Positions 53,764-63,081 of a DNA stretch of 64,000 nt are shown here, one piece after another; within the stretch, counting starts at the first letter, position 1, and each line of letters begins with the position of its first letter. The notes beneath the pieces are model-generated. The model was not told the origin of the DNA. It searched no databases and saw only the letters and a program-made list of their open reading frames with translations. Position numbers and translations under genes: made by a program. The stretch covers positions 310,001 to 374,000 of the forward strand of contig NZ_LDES01000024.1 of NCBI RefSeq assembly GCF_001015195.1. Reading direction: 5' to 3'. Source of the stretch: Sphingomonas sp. Y57 (GTDB lineage: Bacteria > Pseudomonadota > Alphaproteobacteria > Sphingomonadales > Sphingomonadaceae).

Positions 53764-54735
53764 ATGACCGCCAGCCATTCGACCCGCATGCTGATCCTGG
53801 GATCCGGCCCCGCCGGCTTGTCCGCCGCCATCTACGGCGCGCGCGCGGGCCTCGCGCCGATCGTGGTGCAGGGGCTCCAGCCGGGCGGTCAGCTCACGAT
53901 CACCACCGATGTCGAGAATTATCCGGGCTTCCGCGACGTGATCCAGGGCCCCTGGCTGATGCAGGAGATGCAGGCGCAGGCCGAGCATGTGGGCGCGACG
54001 ATGATGTGGGACACGATCGTCGACGTCGACCTGAGCGAGCGGCCCTTCCGGCTGCGCGGCGACGGCGGCACGCTGTATGTCTGCGACACGCTGGTGATCG
54101 CCACCGGGGCGCAGGCCAAATGGCTGGGCGTCGAGGGTGAGGCTGCGCTGGGCGGCAAGGGCGTGTCGGCCTGTGCGACCTGCGACGGCTTCTTCTATCG
54201 CGGCAAGAAGGTCGCGGTGATCGGCGGTGGCAACACCGCGGTCGAGGAGGCGCTCTACCTGACCAACCACAGCCAGGACGTGACGCTCATCCACCGCCGC
54301 GATTCGCTGCGGGCCGAGAAGATTCTGCAGGACCGCCTGTTTGCTCATCCCAATGTGAAGGTGTTGTGGAACAAGCAGGTCGACCGCTTCGTCGGCGGCG
54401 AAGGCAATGAGGGGCTGGTCGCGATCGCACTGCGCGACACCGTGACCGGCGAGGCGTCCGAGCTGGCGGTCGATGGCGGTTTCGTCGCGATCGGCCACAG
54501 CCCGGCGACCGAGCTGTTCCGTGGCCATCTGGAGCTCGACGAGGACGGTTATCTGATCGTCGAGAAGGGCGGCACCAGGACCAGCATCCCCGGCGTGTTC
54601 GGTGCCGGCGACGTGTCCGACAAAACCTATCGCCAGGCGGTCACGGCCGCCGGCATGGGCTGCATGGCCGCGCTCGACGCCGAGCGCTTCCTGGCCGAAG
54701 CCGATTTCGAGGCGCGGGCTACGGTCGCGGCCTGA
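53764..54735 (+). CDS. trxB: Thioredoxin reductase
   Basis: 323 aa, typical of low-molecular-weight TrxB. FAD-binding ILGSGPAGLSAAIYGARAGL at the N-terminus; the redox pair is Cys137/Cys140 in VSACATCDGFF. NADPH-binding VAVIGGGNTAVEEALYL and HRRDSLRAEKILQ follow, and FAD site GVFGAGDVSDKTYRQAV closes the protein. It reduces thioredoxin with NADPH in the cytoplasm. The start ATG 53764 has no strong ribosome site, which is common here. It ends 10 bases before a strong bidirectional palindrome. Confidence 0.97.
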   Translation: MTASHSTRMLILGSGPAGLSAAIYGARAGLAPIVVQGLQPGGQLTITTDVENYPGFRDVIQGPWLMQEMQAQAEHVGATMMWDTIVDVDLSERPFRLRGDGGTLYVCDTLVIATGAQAKWLGVEGEAALGGKGVSACATCDGFFYRGKKVAVIGGGNTAVEEALYLTNHSQDVTLIHRRDSLRAEKILQDRLFAHPNVKVLWNKQVDRFVGGEGNEGLVAIALRDTVTGEASELAVDGGFVAIGHSPATELFRGHLELDEDGYLIVEKGGTRTSIPGVFGAGDVSDKTYRQAVTAAGMGCMAALDAERFLAEADFEARATVAA

Positions 54736-54745
54736 CTCGATTTCA

Positions 54746-54765
54746 CCCTCCCCCATGGGGGAGGG
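54746..54765. terminator. Bidirectional terminator (perfect 20-bp palindrome)
   Basis: CCCTCCCCCATGGGGGAGGG is perfectly self-complementary and lies between the convergent trxB and acyl-carrier-protein genes. Towards trxB it is followed by ATTCGGGATTATTTT. It can serve as terminator for both genes. Confidence 0.75.
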
Positions 54766-54773
54766 ATTCGGGA

Positions 54774-55049
54774 TTATTTTCCGGCGAGCTTCCGATCGAC
54801 GAACGCGACCAGGGCGCCGAAGCTTTCGAGCATCTCGCCGTCGACCTCGTCGTCGTCGATGATGATGTCGAGCCGGTCCTCGAGCGCGGTCAGCAGCCCG
54901 GCGACGGCCATCGAATCGAGTTCGGGCAATGACCCGAACAGGCCGGTTTCGGCGGTGAATCCGGCGGCGCGGCCTGCATCGAGTGCGAGCACCTCGACCA
55001 GAACCGCGCGCACAACATCCTGTGTCTGGTCGAAATCGGCTGCGCCCAC
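54774..55049 (-). CDS. Acyl carrier protein, XrtA-locus type
   Basis: 91 aa from GTG 55049 (AGGGA about eight bases upstream). The phosphopantetheine attachment site is LPELDSMAVAGLL with Ser46 in the DSM motif. The following acidic helix (LEDRLDIIIDDDEVDGE) and the four-helix length fit an ACP. XrtA/PEP-CTERM loci usually contain such an ACP next to the acyl-CoA ligase and PLP decarboxylase, and here these start divergently about 100 bases away. It may carry an acyl or aminoacyl group for glycan or lipid modification; the cargo is unknown. Confidence 0.87.
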   Translation of the reverse strand: MGAADFDQTQDVVRAVLVEVLALDAGRAAGFTAETGLFGSLPELDSMAVAGLLTALEDRLDIIIDDDEVDGEMLESFGALVAFVDRKLAGK

Positions 55050-55151
55050 GTCATCGTCCCTGCAGGTTTCGAAGTGGCGGCTCCCTAGACGGATCGCGGC
55101 GCAGGGACAAGATTTCGGATCGTCGGAGGCGCGGACCGTTGCCCAGAAGCC

Positions 55152-56717
55152 GTGCAGGCCCTAGCTGATGCGGCAATGGATGCGCTTCCCGATCCCCGCC
55201 CCCGGCCGCTCGACCATCTCGCCCTGACCGGCGCCCGCGACGCGCCCGCGCTCTCCGACAAGGCGGGCGTGCTCGATCATGGCGGGCTCGACGATGCGGT
55301 CGGCGCGCTGGCGGCGGCGCTGCTCGGTCGGGGGCTGCGGCCCGGCGACCGGGTGGCGAGCTGGCTTCCCAAGCAGCGGCTCGCCTGCCTGATGCCGCTC
55401 GCCGCCGCGCGGGCCGGGCTGGTCCATGTCCCGATCAACCCGCTGCTCAAGCATGGCCAGGTCGCGCATATCCTGGCCGACAGCGGCGCGCGGCTGCTGA
55501 TCGCCGGCCGCGGTCGCGCCGACACGCTCGACCCTGATGACCGGCCCGAAGGCTGCGCGCTGCTGGTCGATGACGAGGAGGGCGCGGCACTGCTCGATCA
55601 TGGCGACCGGCTGCCGCCGTCCTCCGCCGATACCGACGCGCTGGTCGCGATCCTCTATACCTCGGGGTCGACCGGCCGGCCCAAGGGCGTGATGCTCAGC
55701 CATGCCAATCTCTGGCTCGGCGCGGTCAGCGTGGCGCACTATCTCGGCCTCGATGCCGACGACCGGACCCTCGCGGTGCTGCCGCTCAGCTTCGACTATG
55801 GGCAGAACCAGCTCCTCTCCACCTGGGCGGCAGGCGGCTGTGTCCATCCGCTCGATTATCTGACGGCGCGCGACGTGGTGCGCGCGGTCGGGCGGCATGG
55901 CATCACCACGTTGGCGGGGGTGCCGCCGCTGTGGATCCAGCTTGCCGAGGCCGAATGGCCGGCCGGGAGCGTCGCGCCGCTGCGGCGGTTGACCAACACC
56001 GGCGGCCGGATGAGCGTGCCGCTGGTCCGGCGGCTGCGGGCGCTGTTCCCGGGCGCCCGGCTCTTCTCGATGTATGGCCTGACCGAAGCGTTCCGCTCGA
56101 CCTATCTCGATCCTGCGCTGATCGACGATCATCCGGAGTCGATCGGCCGCGCGATCCCCTTTGCCGAGGTGCTGGTCGTCCGCCCGGACGGCACGGTCGC
56201 CGCCGATGGGGAGCCCGGCGAGCTCGTCCATGCCGGTCCGCTGGTCGCGCAGGGCTATTGGCAGGACGCCGAGCGGACCGCCCAGCGCTTCCGGCCGGCC
56301 CCTGCCGCGTCGCGTCATGGTGGGACGGCGGTGTGGTCGGGCGACACGGTGGTGCGTGACGCGGCCGGATTGCTGCGCTTCGTCGGCCGCGACGACGAGA
56401 TGATCAAGAGCTCGGGCAACCGGATCAGCCCGACCGAGATAGAGGAGGCCGCGATCGCCAGCGGCGCGGCGGCCGAGGCGGTCGCCCTTGGTCTCCCCGA
56501 CGATCGACTGGGTGAGGTCATCCTGCTCTATGCCCGCCCGGTCGGCGCCGATGCCGATGCGCGCCTGACCGACTGGTTCCGGCACAACCTGCCCAGTTTC
56601 ATGCAGCCGGCACGGGTGATCTGGCGCGACGTGCTGCCCCGCAATGCCAATGGGAAGCTCGATCGCCCCGCGCTCAAAGCCGAGGCGCTTGCCGGAAGGG
56701 AAGGGGTGACGAGATGA
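55152..56717 (+). CDS. Acyl-CoA ligase (AMP-forming), XrtA-system associated
   Basis: 521 aa from GTG 55152; ATG 55176 is the alternative. ANL-superfamily motifs: P-loop ILYTSGSTGRPKGVML (A3), LSFDYGQNQLLSTW (A4-like), FSMYGLTEAFRSTY (A5), VWSGDTVVRD (A7), GRDDEMIKSSGNRISPTEIE (A8) and catalytic Lys in NANGKLDRPAL (A10). No thioesterase or carrier domain is fused. Family members activate carboxylic acids and load CoA or a stand-alone ACP; the divergent ACP at 54774 is a likely partner. It overlaps the decarboxylase gene by 4 bases. The acid is unknown. Confidence 0.9.
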   Translation: MQALADAAMDALPDPRPRPLDHLALTGARDAPALSDKAGVLDHGGLDDAVGALAAALLGRGLRPGDRVASWLPKQRLACLMPLAAARAGLVHVPINPLLKHGQVAHILADSGARLLIAGRGRADTLDPDDRPEGCALLVDDEEGAALLDHGDRLPPSSADTDALVAILYTSGSTGRPKGVMLSHANLWLGAVSVAHYLGLDADDRTLAVLPLSFDYGQNQLLSTWAAGGCVHPLDYLTARDVVRAVGRHGITTLAGVPPLWIQLAEAEWPAGSVAPLRRLTNTGGRMSVPLVRRLRALFPGARLFSMYGLTEAFRSTYLDPALIDDHPESIGRAIPFAEVLVVRPDGTVAADGEPGELVHAGPLVAQGYWQDAERTAQRFRPAPAASRHGGTAVWSGDTVVRDAAGLLRFVGRDDEMIKSSGNRISPTEIEEAAIASGAAAEAVALGLPDDRLGEVILLYARPVGADADARLTDWFRHNLPSFMQPARVIWRDVLPRNANGKLDRPALKAEALAGREGVTR

Positions 56718-57955
56718 AGCCGACCGGACCGATACCGCCCGATTTCCAGTGGCGGGACGGCGCGCTGATGATCGGCGGCCGCAGCGCCGACGAGTGGATC
56801 GCGGCCACCGGCGACACGCCGCTGTTCGTCTACGACCTCGCGATCGTCCGCGACCGCATCGCGCGGTTCCGGGCGGCGTTCGCGGGCGTGTCGCTCCATT
56901 ATGCGGTGAAGGCAAATCCGCATCCGCCGCTGGTCGCTGCGATCGCGCCGCTAGTGGACGGGATCGACGTCGCCTCCGCCGGCGAGGCGAGTCTCGCGCT
57001 TGATGCGGGGATGGACGCGCGCCGCATTTCCTTCGCCGGGCCCGGCAAGCGCGACCGCGAGCTGGCGCTGGCGATCGAAGCCGGCATCACGCTCAACGTC
57101 GAATCGGAAGGCGAGGCCGAACGCGCGCTGGCGATCGGGCGCGGCATAGGCCGGACGCCGCGCCTTGCGCTGCGGATCAATCCCGATTTCGAGCTCAAGG
57201 GGTCGGGGATGAAGATGGGGGGGGGCGCCAAGCCGTTCGGCGTCGATGCCGAACGCGCGGCGCCGCTCGTGCGCCGGATCGTCGCGGCAGGCGCCGACTA
57301 TCGGGGTCTGCACATATTCGCAGGGTCGCAGGCGCTCGATGCCGAGGCGCTGGTCGAGGCGCAGCGATCGGCTCTGTCGCTGGCGGCGCGGGTCAGCGGG
57401 GAGGCTGGAATGGCCCCGCCGCACGTGAATCTGGGCGGCGGCTTTGGTATCCCTCATTTCGCCAACGATGCCCGGTTAGACGAAAGTAGGGTGGGCGAGG
57501 CATTATCCCTGGCGCTCTCGCAGCGCGATGCGATCCTCGCGGACACAGAATTTACAATCGAGCTGGGACGCTGGCTGGTGGGAGAGGCGGGGGTCTATCT
57601 GACCCGTATCGTCGACCGGAAGACGAGCCATGGCGAGACCTTCCTGATCGTCGACGGCGGGCTGCACCATCAGCTGGCGGCGAGCGGCAACTTCGGTACG
57701 GTGGTCCGTCGTAACTACCCGATTTCTTTGACGAAATGTTCGGATTCGGCTAAGACGGAGGAGGTGACGGTAGTGGGTTGCCTCTGTACCCCGATCGATC
57801 GGCTGGGCGACCATGTCGGCCTGCCGGAGGCCGAAGTGGGCGACGTGGTCGCGCTGTACCTGGCGGGCGCCTATGGGGCGAGCGCCAGTCCGCAGGCTTT
57901 TCTCGGCCATCCGCCGCCGCGCGAAATAACGATAGACGGGACCCGTATCCTGTGA
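56714..57955 (+). CDS. PLP-dependent decarboxylase, XrtA-system associated
   Basis: 413 aa. Fold III (DAP/ornithine decarboxylase family) with the Schiff-base Lys66 in LHYAVKANPHPP, PLP-phosphate-binding VNLGGGFGIPHF, and the C-terminal CxxPxDxxG-like block CLCTPIDRLGDHVG, which supplies the second-subunit residues. KMGGGAKPFGVD and HIFAGSQ fit the family. It should decarboxylate a diamino or basic amino acid. A run of nine G (57217-57225) lies in KMGGG, a possible slippage site. Overlaps the ligase gene; typical second gene of XrtA loci. Confidence 0.92.
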   Translation: MKPTGPIPPDFQWRDGALMIGGRSADEWIAATGDTPLFVYDLAIVRDRIARFRAAFAGVSLHYAVKANPHPPLVAAIAPLVDGIDVASAGEASLALDAGMDARRISFAGPGKRDRELALAIEAGITLNVESEGEAERALAIGRGIGRTPRLALRINPDFELKGSGMKMGGGAKPFGVDAERAAPLVRRIVAAGADYRGLHIFAGSQALDAEALVEAQRSALSLAARVSGEAGMAPPHVNLGGGFGIPHFANDARLDESRVGEALSLALSQRDAILADTEFTIELGRWLVGEAGVYLTRIVDRKTSHGETFLIVDGGLHHQLAASGNFGTVVRRNYPISLTKCSDSAKTEEVTVVGCLCTPIDRLGDHVGLPEAEVGDVVALYLAGAYGASASPQAFLGHPPPREITIDGTRIL

Positions 57956-57962
57956 TTCTAAG

Positions 57963-57990
57963 CTAATGTTCATCGACGGTGGAGCATTAG
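57963..57990. promoter_or_regulatory. Short inverted repeat before the export gene
   Basis: CTAATG (57963-57968) and CATTAG (57985-57990) are inverted around a 16-base spacer, between the decarboxylase stop and the export-gene start. It could be an operator or weak hairpin. Little else supports it. Confidence 0.3.
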
Positions 57991-58039
57991 GCAAAGCGTT
58001 GTGTTTATGGGCTTGGGGAAGGCCCCGGAGGATGTGCAT

Positions 58040-58690
58040 ATGGCCTTTGGTGCTGCGCTGAAGCGGCTCGTCGCAATGCTGGCGGCGGCGACATTGCTCG
58101 CCATCATGCCGGCCTGCGCCTATGCCAAGGAAAAGGAGCTGCCCCCGGCACCCTTCGTCCCCGATGGCGGTGCCCCGGGCGAGGATTATACGATCGGCCC
58201 GCTCGATGCCCTCACCGTTTTCGTCTGGCGCAATCCGGAACTGGGTGCGCAGGTGCAGGTGCGGCCCGACGGGCGCATTACCTTGCCGCTGATCAACGAC
58301 ATGGTTGCCGTCGGCAAGACGCCGGCGAAGCTGTCGGACGACATTCGGGACGCGTTGTCCACCTATATCACCGACCCGATCGTGTCGGTGATCGTCAACA
58401 ATTTCTCGGGCACCTTCGCCCAGCAGATCCGCATCGTCGGCGCGGCGGAGAAGCCGGCGACGGTCTCCTACCGCTCGGACATGACGCTGCTCGACGCGAT
58501 GATCGCGGTCGGCGGGCTGTCGCAATATGCGGCGGGCAACCGCGCAAAGCTGATCCGCTACGATCCGGCGACCAAGCAGCAGCAGGAATATCGCCTGCGC
58601 ATCGACAGCCTCTTGAAGCGGGGAGATATCAAGGCGAACGTGAAGCTGCAGCCGGGTGATGTGATCATCATCCCCGAAAGCGTGTTCTAG
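58040..58690 (+). CDS. XrtA-system exopolysaccharide export protein (Wza-like, outer membrane/periplasm)
   Basis: 216 aa from ATG 58040, supported by GGAGG nine bases upstream; a start at 58001 lacks this. Signal peptide of about 27 residues ends near ACAYAKE, with Cys in MPAC that does not fit a canonical lipobox. The Poly_export domain has YTIGPLDALTVFVWRNPELG, VRPDGRITLPLINDMVA and ITDPIVSVIVNNF; then an SLBB domain with IRIVGAAEKPATVSYRSDMT, LLDAMIAVGGLSQYA, and a C-terminal LQPGDVIIIPESVF. Shorter than Wza because the C-terminal helical barrel is missing, as in EpsE of this system. Confidence 0.94.
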   Translation: MAFGAALKRLVAMLAAATLLAIMPACAYAKEKELPPAPFVPDGGAPGEDYTIGPLDALTVFVWRNPELGAQVQVRPDGRITLPLINDMVAVGKTPAKLSDDIRDALSTYITDPIVSVIVNNFSGTFAQQIRIVGAAEKPATVSYRSDMTLLDAMIAVGGLSQYAAGNRAKLIRYDPATKQQQEYRLRIDSLLKRGDIKANVKLQPGDVIIIPESVF

Positions 58691-58720
58691 GAATCGGCCG
58701 TGGGGGCGGCGGGCTAATCG

Positions 58721-60241
58721 ATGGAAGCCATCTACACCGAGATCAGGATTGCCCTGTACGCGATCTGGCGGATGCGCTGGCTGGCGCTCGCCGTCGCCTG
58801 GTGCTTCTGCCTGATCGGCTGGGTGATGGTGATGCGGGTTCCCGCCGCCTATGAGAGCAGTGCGCGCATCCAGGTGCAGGTCAAGTCGCTCTTCGCCGAC
58901 GGGGCGCAGAACGACATGCAGCGCAACGTCGACCGCGTCCGACAGTCGCTGACCTCGACCGAGATATTGAAGCGCGTCGTCCGCACCGTCTCCAATGGTG
59001 AACGGCCACTGACCTCCTATGAGTCCCTCTCGCTCATCGGTGCGCTGCGCTCCGGCATCTCGATCACCGCACAGGGCGACGACCTGCTCGAGATCAGGAC
59101 CCGGATCAGCCTGAAGGGCATTTCCGAGCAGCAGACTGCCGCGATCGCGCGCAACGTCACCCAGAAGCTGATCGACATCTTCATCCAGGAAAATGTGATC
59201 GGCAGTAAGGCCAACAATGCGGAAGCGCTGAACTTCCTCGACCAGGAACTGGCTCGCCGTGCCAAGGAACTGGCCGAGGTCGACCGCCAGCGTGCGCAGA
59301 TCACCCAGAGCACGCTCGGCTCGCTGCCGGGCACCGGTACGCTCGACCAGCGGATGGACGCGGCGCGCAACGAGATGATCAATCTCGATTCGAATCTGAT
59401 GCAGGCGCGCAGCGCGCTCGCCGCGATGAATGGCCAGCTCGCCGCCACGCCCGCGCAGATTCCAGCCGGCGTCAATGGTATCGATACGCTCGACCAGCGC
59501 ATTGCGACGCTGGAGGGGCAGCTTTCGGAGGCCATATCGCGCGGCTGGACGGAGAAGCATCCGGACGTGATCGCGATCCGGTCCCAGCTTACCCAACTCC
59601 GTGCGGAGAAAGCGCGCGGCGGCAGCCGCTCGGTGCCGATGGCGCCCAATCCGGTCTATGTCTCGCTCAAGTCGATGCAGGCCGAACGGGAAGGCAATGT
59701 GGCCGCGCTGCAGGCGCGCAAGTCGCAGCTCGAACAGGCGGTGACAACGATCGCCCAGCGCCAGCTCGCCGCGCCGGGGGCCCAGATCGACCAGGCCCGG
59801 CTCGACCGCGACTATGACGTGCTCAAGGATCAGTACAACAAGCTGCTGGCCCAGCGCGAGGCGGCCAAGCTGCGCTCCGATGCGACCGGCAAGACCGATG
59901 GCGTCCAGTTTCGCGTGATCGACCAGCCGTCGCTGCCGCGCCAGCCGGCGGCGCCCAACCGGGCGATGCTTCTTACCGGCGTGCTCGTGGCGGGGATCGT
60001 GATCGGCGCGGGAGTGGCCTTCGCCAAGAGCCAGCTGGCCAATGTCTACACGACCACCCAGCAGCTCGCGAAGGCCAGTGGCCTGCCGGTGCTCGGGTCG
60101 ATCTCGGAGGTGATCACGGCCGACACGCGGGCGATCCGGCGCAAGCAGATGATGTGGTTCTCCTCGGCGGCGGCCGGCCTGCCGGGAATGTTCATGCTGC
60201 TGATGCTGATCGAATTCGTCAAACGCATCATGGTGTCCTGA
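58721..60241 (+). CDS. XrtA-system polysaccharide chain-length determinant (Wzz-like)
   Basis: 506 aa. Membrane segment ~22-42 (LALAVAWCFCLIGWVMVM) follows the cytoplasmic N-terminus, then the Wzz domain (YESSARIQVQVKSLFADG, MQRNVDRVRQSLTSTEIL). A long periplasmic coiled coil spans ~150-380 (NFLDQELARRAKELAEVDRQ, DQRIATLEGQLSEAISRG). VIDQPSLPRQPAAPNRAML precedes the second membrane segment (LLTGVLVAGIVIGAGVAF); a further hydrophobic stretch is near the C-terminus. The protein sets glycan length and works with the tyrosine kinase encoded next. Confidence 0.93.
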   Translation: MEAIYTEIRIALYAIWRMRWLALAVAWCFCLIGWVMVMRVPAAYESSARIQVQVKSLFADGAQNDMQRNVDRVRQSLTSTEILKRVVRTVSNGERPLTSYESLSLIGALRSGISITAQGDDLLEIRTRISLKGISEQQTAAIARNVTQKLIDIFIQENVIGSKANNAEALNFLDQELARRAKELAEVDRQRAQITQSTLGSLPGTGTLDQRMDAARNEMINLDSNLMQARSALAAMNGQLAATPAQIPAGVNGIDTLDQRIATLEGQLSEAISRGWTEKHPDVIAIRSQLTQLRAEKARGGSRSVPMAPNPVYVSLKSMQAEREGNVAALQARKSQLEQAVTTIAQRQLAAPGAQIDQARLDRDYDVLKDQYNKLLAQREAAKLRSDATGKTDGVQFRVIDQPSLPRQPAAPNRAMLLTGVLVAGIVIGAGVAFAKSQLANVYTTTQQLAKASGLPVLGSISEVITADTRAIRRKQMMWFSSAAAGLPGMFMLLMLIEFVKRIMVS

Positions 60242-60245
60242 CGGG

Positions 60246-61358
60246 ATGGATGGACAGGACGATAGCGGCAAGCCGCCGCCCCGGAAGCGGAAGCGCCGCG
60301 GTTCGCTGATCGAGCGGGCCGGCTCGGTCTATGACTTCGAGGCGGTGCTGCGCGCCCGCGTGGTCATGCCCGAAGGGGGCGGCGAACAGCCGGTGGTCGA
60401 CGTCCCGGTAAACACGCCGCAACCCCAACCGCAACCGCAGCCGCCACAGCAGCCGTCGATGCCCCCGCTGCCCTATCAGGGGCTCGACGGCGGGGCGGCG
60501 CTTGCGGCTGCCGACATGCCGCTGCCGCCCGTACTCGCCGATGGAATGGGCGGGGGGCTCGTGCCGCCCGCCATGCCCCCGGCTGCCGCGGCGGGAAACG
60601 GCGTCGCACTGCCCGCGCCGGAGATCGTCTACCGTACCGCCAAGGTGAACCGCGCCGACCTGATCGATCAGGGCTTCGTGATGCCCGACGCGGCGATCAC
60701 CGCGCTGGCCGAGGAGTTCCGGATCGTCAAGCGGACCCTGCTGCTCAACGCGGTCGGGCCGACCGCGTTGCCGAACGGACGCCGTATCCTGATCTGTTCC
60801 GCGCAGGCGAACGAAGGCAAGACCTTCTGCGCGGTCAACCTGGCGCTGTCGATGGCGAACGAGCGCGACATCGAGGTGCTGCTGATCGACGGCGACTTTG
60901 CGAAGCCGACCGTGCTCTCGACCCTGGGAATCGAGGGCCCCGTGGGGCTGATGGACGCGCTCGCCGATCCCGACATCGACGTCGAGACGCTGGTGATCAA
61001 GACCGACGTCGGCAACCTGTCGGTGCTGCCGTCGGGCAAATATACCAATGAGGCGACCGAACTGATCGCCGCGGACCGGACCCGTGCGATCATCGAGCGG
61101 CTGTCGACCAAGCCCAACCGCATCATTCTTTTCGACAGCCCCCCGGCGCTGGCGGCGTCTCCCGCGTCGGTGCTGGCCTATCATGTCGGACAGGTGCTGC
61201 TGGTCGTCAGCGCCGACAAGACGGCGGAGGCCGAACTGCGCGACGCGGTACTGCTGCTCGGCGGGTGCGAGGAGATTCAGCTCCTCCTCAACGGCGCGCG
61301 CTTCGCGCCGAACGCGCGCCGCTTCGGCAGCTACTACGGATATGAAGCGCCGCGATGA
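60246..61358 (+). CDS. XrtA-associated tyrosine autokinase (BY-kinase)
   Basis: 370 aa, four bases after the chain-length gene. The N-terminal ~120 residues are a basic and Pro/Gln-rich stretch (PQPQPQPQPPQQPSM). The kinase domain has Walker A SAQANEGKTFCAVNLA, Walker A' VLLIDGDFAKPTVLS and Walker B RIILFDSPPALAAS. The C-terminus FGSYYGYEAPR has three tyrosines (363, 364, 366), the expected autophosphorylation cluster. It controls polymerisation and export through the chain-length protein. Overlaps the next gene by 4 bases. Confidence 0.92.
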   Translation: MDGQDDSGKPPPRKRKRRGSLIERAGSVYDFEAVLRARVVMPEGGGEQPVVDVPVNTPQPQPQPQPPQQPSMPPLPYQGLDGGAALAAADMPLPPVLADGMGGGLVPPAMPPAAAAGNGVALPAPEIVYRTAKVNRADLIDQGFVMPDAAITALAEEFRIVKRTLLLNAVGPTALPNGRRILICSAQANEGKTFCAVNLALSMANERDIEVLLIDGDFAKPTVLSTLGIEGPVGLMDALADPDIDVETLVIKTDVGNLSVLPSGKYTNEATELIAADRTRAIIERLSTKPNRIILFDSPPALAASPASVLAYHVGQVLLVVSADKTAEAELRDAVLLLGGCEEIQLLLNGARFAPNARRFGSYYGYEAPR

Positions 61359-63043
61359 GCGGTCGTTCGAAAATGTCCGCGTCGGCTCGTGACGGCGGCC
61401 GCTCGACATGCGCCGCTCCGCATAGTTCCAAGCAGATACTGAGCCGGGCCGCATCGCGAATCCTGCCCGGCCTGCTGGGCGCCGCCGCCTGCAGCCCGGC
61501 CCTTGCCGACCGTCCGGAGTTCGGCGCCTTCCTCAATCTCGATCAGGTCGCCGAGTCACAGCTCCATGGTCCCGGTGCGGACGACGTAACCTACACCGAG
61601 GTTTCCGGCATATTGACGGCGCGGATCTCGAACCGGCGCATCGTCGCATCGGGCACCTATCACCTGTCCTATCGCTTCCCCGAGATGGGCAATGTCAACA
61701 AGAGCTTCAACCAGGACGGGTTGATGCGGCTGCAGGCCAACGTCATCGATGAGTGGCTGACCCTGGAGACGGGCGCACTCGTCACCCGCAGCCGCGTCGA
61801 TGCGAGCGGCGCCGCGCCGCAGTTCAACATCGGCAATCCCCAGAACCTGACGCAGACCTATTCGGCCTTCGTGCAGCCGACCCTCATGCACCGGATCGGC
61901 GACCTCGGCCTCGGCGTGAGCTACCGCTACGCCTATACCCAGAACGAGACGACCGACAATCTTCCCGCCACCGGCCCGATCAACGACCGGTTCGACAGCT
62001 CGAAGGCGCAGCAGGTGACGGCCAATATCGGCATGGAGCCGGGCAGCCTGCCGTTTGGATGGAAAGTCTCCTCCGAATATCGCCGCGAGAACACCACCAA
62101 TCTCGACGAGCATTTCCGCGCCTTCAACGTCATCGGAGAGGTACGGGTGCCGCTGGCCGGCTCGCCGATCGCGCTCGTCGCGAGCGGCGGCTATGAACGG
62201 ACGCGGACGTCCGAGCGATCGGCGCTGGTCGATCCGGTCACCGGGTTGCCGGTGCGCGGCAAGGGGGGGCGCTTCCTCGTCGATCCGGCCAGCCCACGCC
62301 TTCTGACCTATGAGGTCGAGGGACTGATAGCCAATGCCGGTGTGATCTGGCGCCCCAGCCGACGTACCCGGATGGAAGCGCGCGTCGGCCGCCGCTACGG
62401 CGACCTGTCCGTCACCGGACTGATCGAGATGCGGCCGAGCGAGCGTTCGGGCCTGACCCTGATCGTTACCGACCGGGTCGAAAGCTTCGGACAGGGTGTA
62501 TCGAGCGGCCTGGCCGGCGCACCGCCGATCCTGGACGTCAACCAGGTCGATCCGTCCAGTTCTTACCAGCAGTGCCTGTTCGGCAAGACCTCGGGTTCGG
62601 GCCGGTGCATCGCCAGTTCGCTGGGGCAGGCCTCGGCAAACAGCTATCGTGAACGGGCGGCGAACATCATCTTCACCCGGACGATGCGGACCTGGAACCT
62701 GAGCGGCGGGCTGGGCTATGCGCGCCGCACCTATATCGACAATCCCAATTCGCTCTTTTCACTCGACGGCGTCGTCGATCAGAGCTTCTTCAGCAGCCTC
62801 TCGATCGGCCGGCCGCTCAGCCGCATCTCGGGGGTGTCCTTTTCTTTTACGGGCAATTTGTTTAAGAACGGACAGGTCGGAGCGTCTGATGTGATGTCTG
62901 GATCGTTCAGCACCAATTACTACCGGAGCTTCGGACGCGGTATCCAGATGCAGGCGAGCGTCGCGGTGGATGGGTCGAAGCAGGATGGGATGACGACCGA
63001 TGTATCGGGACGCGCGCGGCTTGGCTTGCAATATCGGTTCTGA
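61355..63043 (+). CDS. XrtA/PEP-CTERM-associated outer-membrane beta-barrel protein
   Basis: 562 aa. A long basic start (~35 residues) leads into a signal peptide region (LPGLLGAAACSPALADRP). The mature part is rich in alternating hydrophobic strands with no RTX or lipid-anchor features: VSGILTARISNRRIVASGTY, LGLGVSYRYAYTQ, WRPSRRTRMEARVGRRYGD, NLSGGLGYARRTY, ending GRARLGLQYRF with a terminal Phe as in outer-membrane barrels. Position between the tyrosine kinase and the ExeA-like ATPase is the standard place for this family. It probably passes the polysaccharide across the outer membrane. Confidence 0.88.
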   Translation: MSGRSKMSASARDGGRSTCAAPHSSKQILSRAASRILPGLLGAAACSPALADRPEFGAFLNLDQVAESQLHGPGADDVTYTEVSGILTARISNRRIVASGTYHLSYRFPEMGNVNKSFNQDGLMRLQANVIDEWLTLETGALVTRSRVDASGAAPQFNIGNPQNLTQTYSAFVQPTLMHRIGDLGLGVSYRYAYTQNETTDNLPATGPINDRFDSSKAQQVTANIGMEPGSLPFGWKVSSEYRRENTTNLDEHFRAFNVIGEVRVPLAGSPIALVASGGYERTRTSERSALVDPVTGLPVRGKGGRFLVDPASPRLLTYEVEGLIANAGVIWRPSRRTRMEARVGRRYGDLSVTGLIEMRPSERSGLTLIVTDRVESFGQGVSSGLAGAPPILDVNQVDPSSSYQQCLFGKTSGSGRCIASSLGQASANSYRERAANIIFTRTMRTWNLSGGLGYARRTYIDNPNSLFSLDGVVDQSFFSSLSIGRPLSRISGVSFSFTGNLFKNGQVGASDVMSGSFSTNYYRSFGRGIQMQASVAVDGSKQDGMTTDVSGRARLGLQYRF

Positions 63044-63081
63044 GATGCCGCATCGCCGCGTATCCGGGCGGGAGGGTCGAT

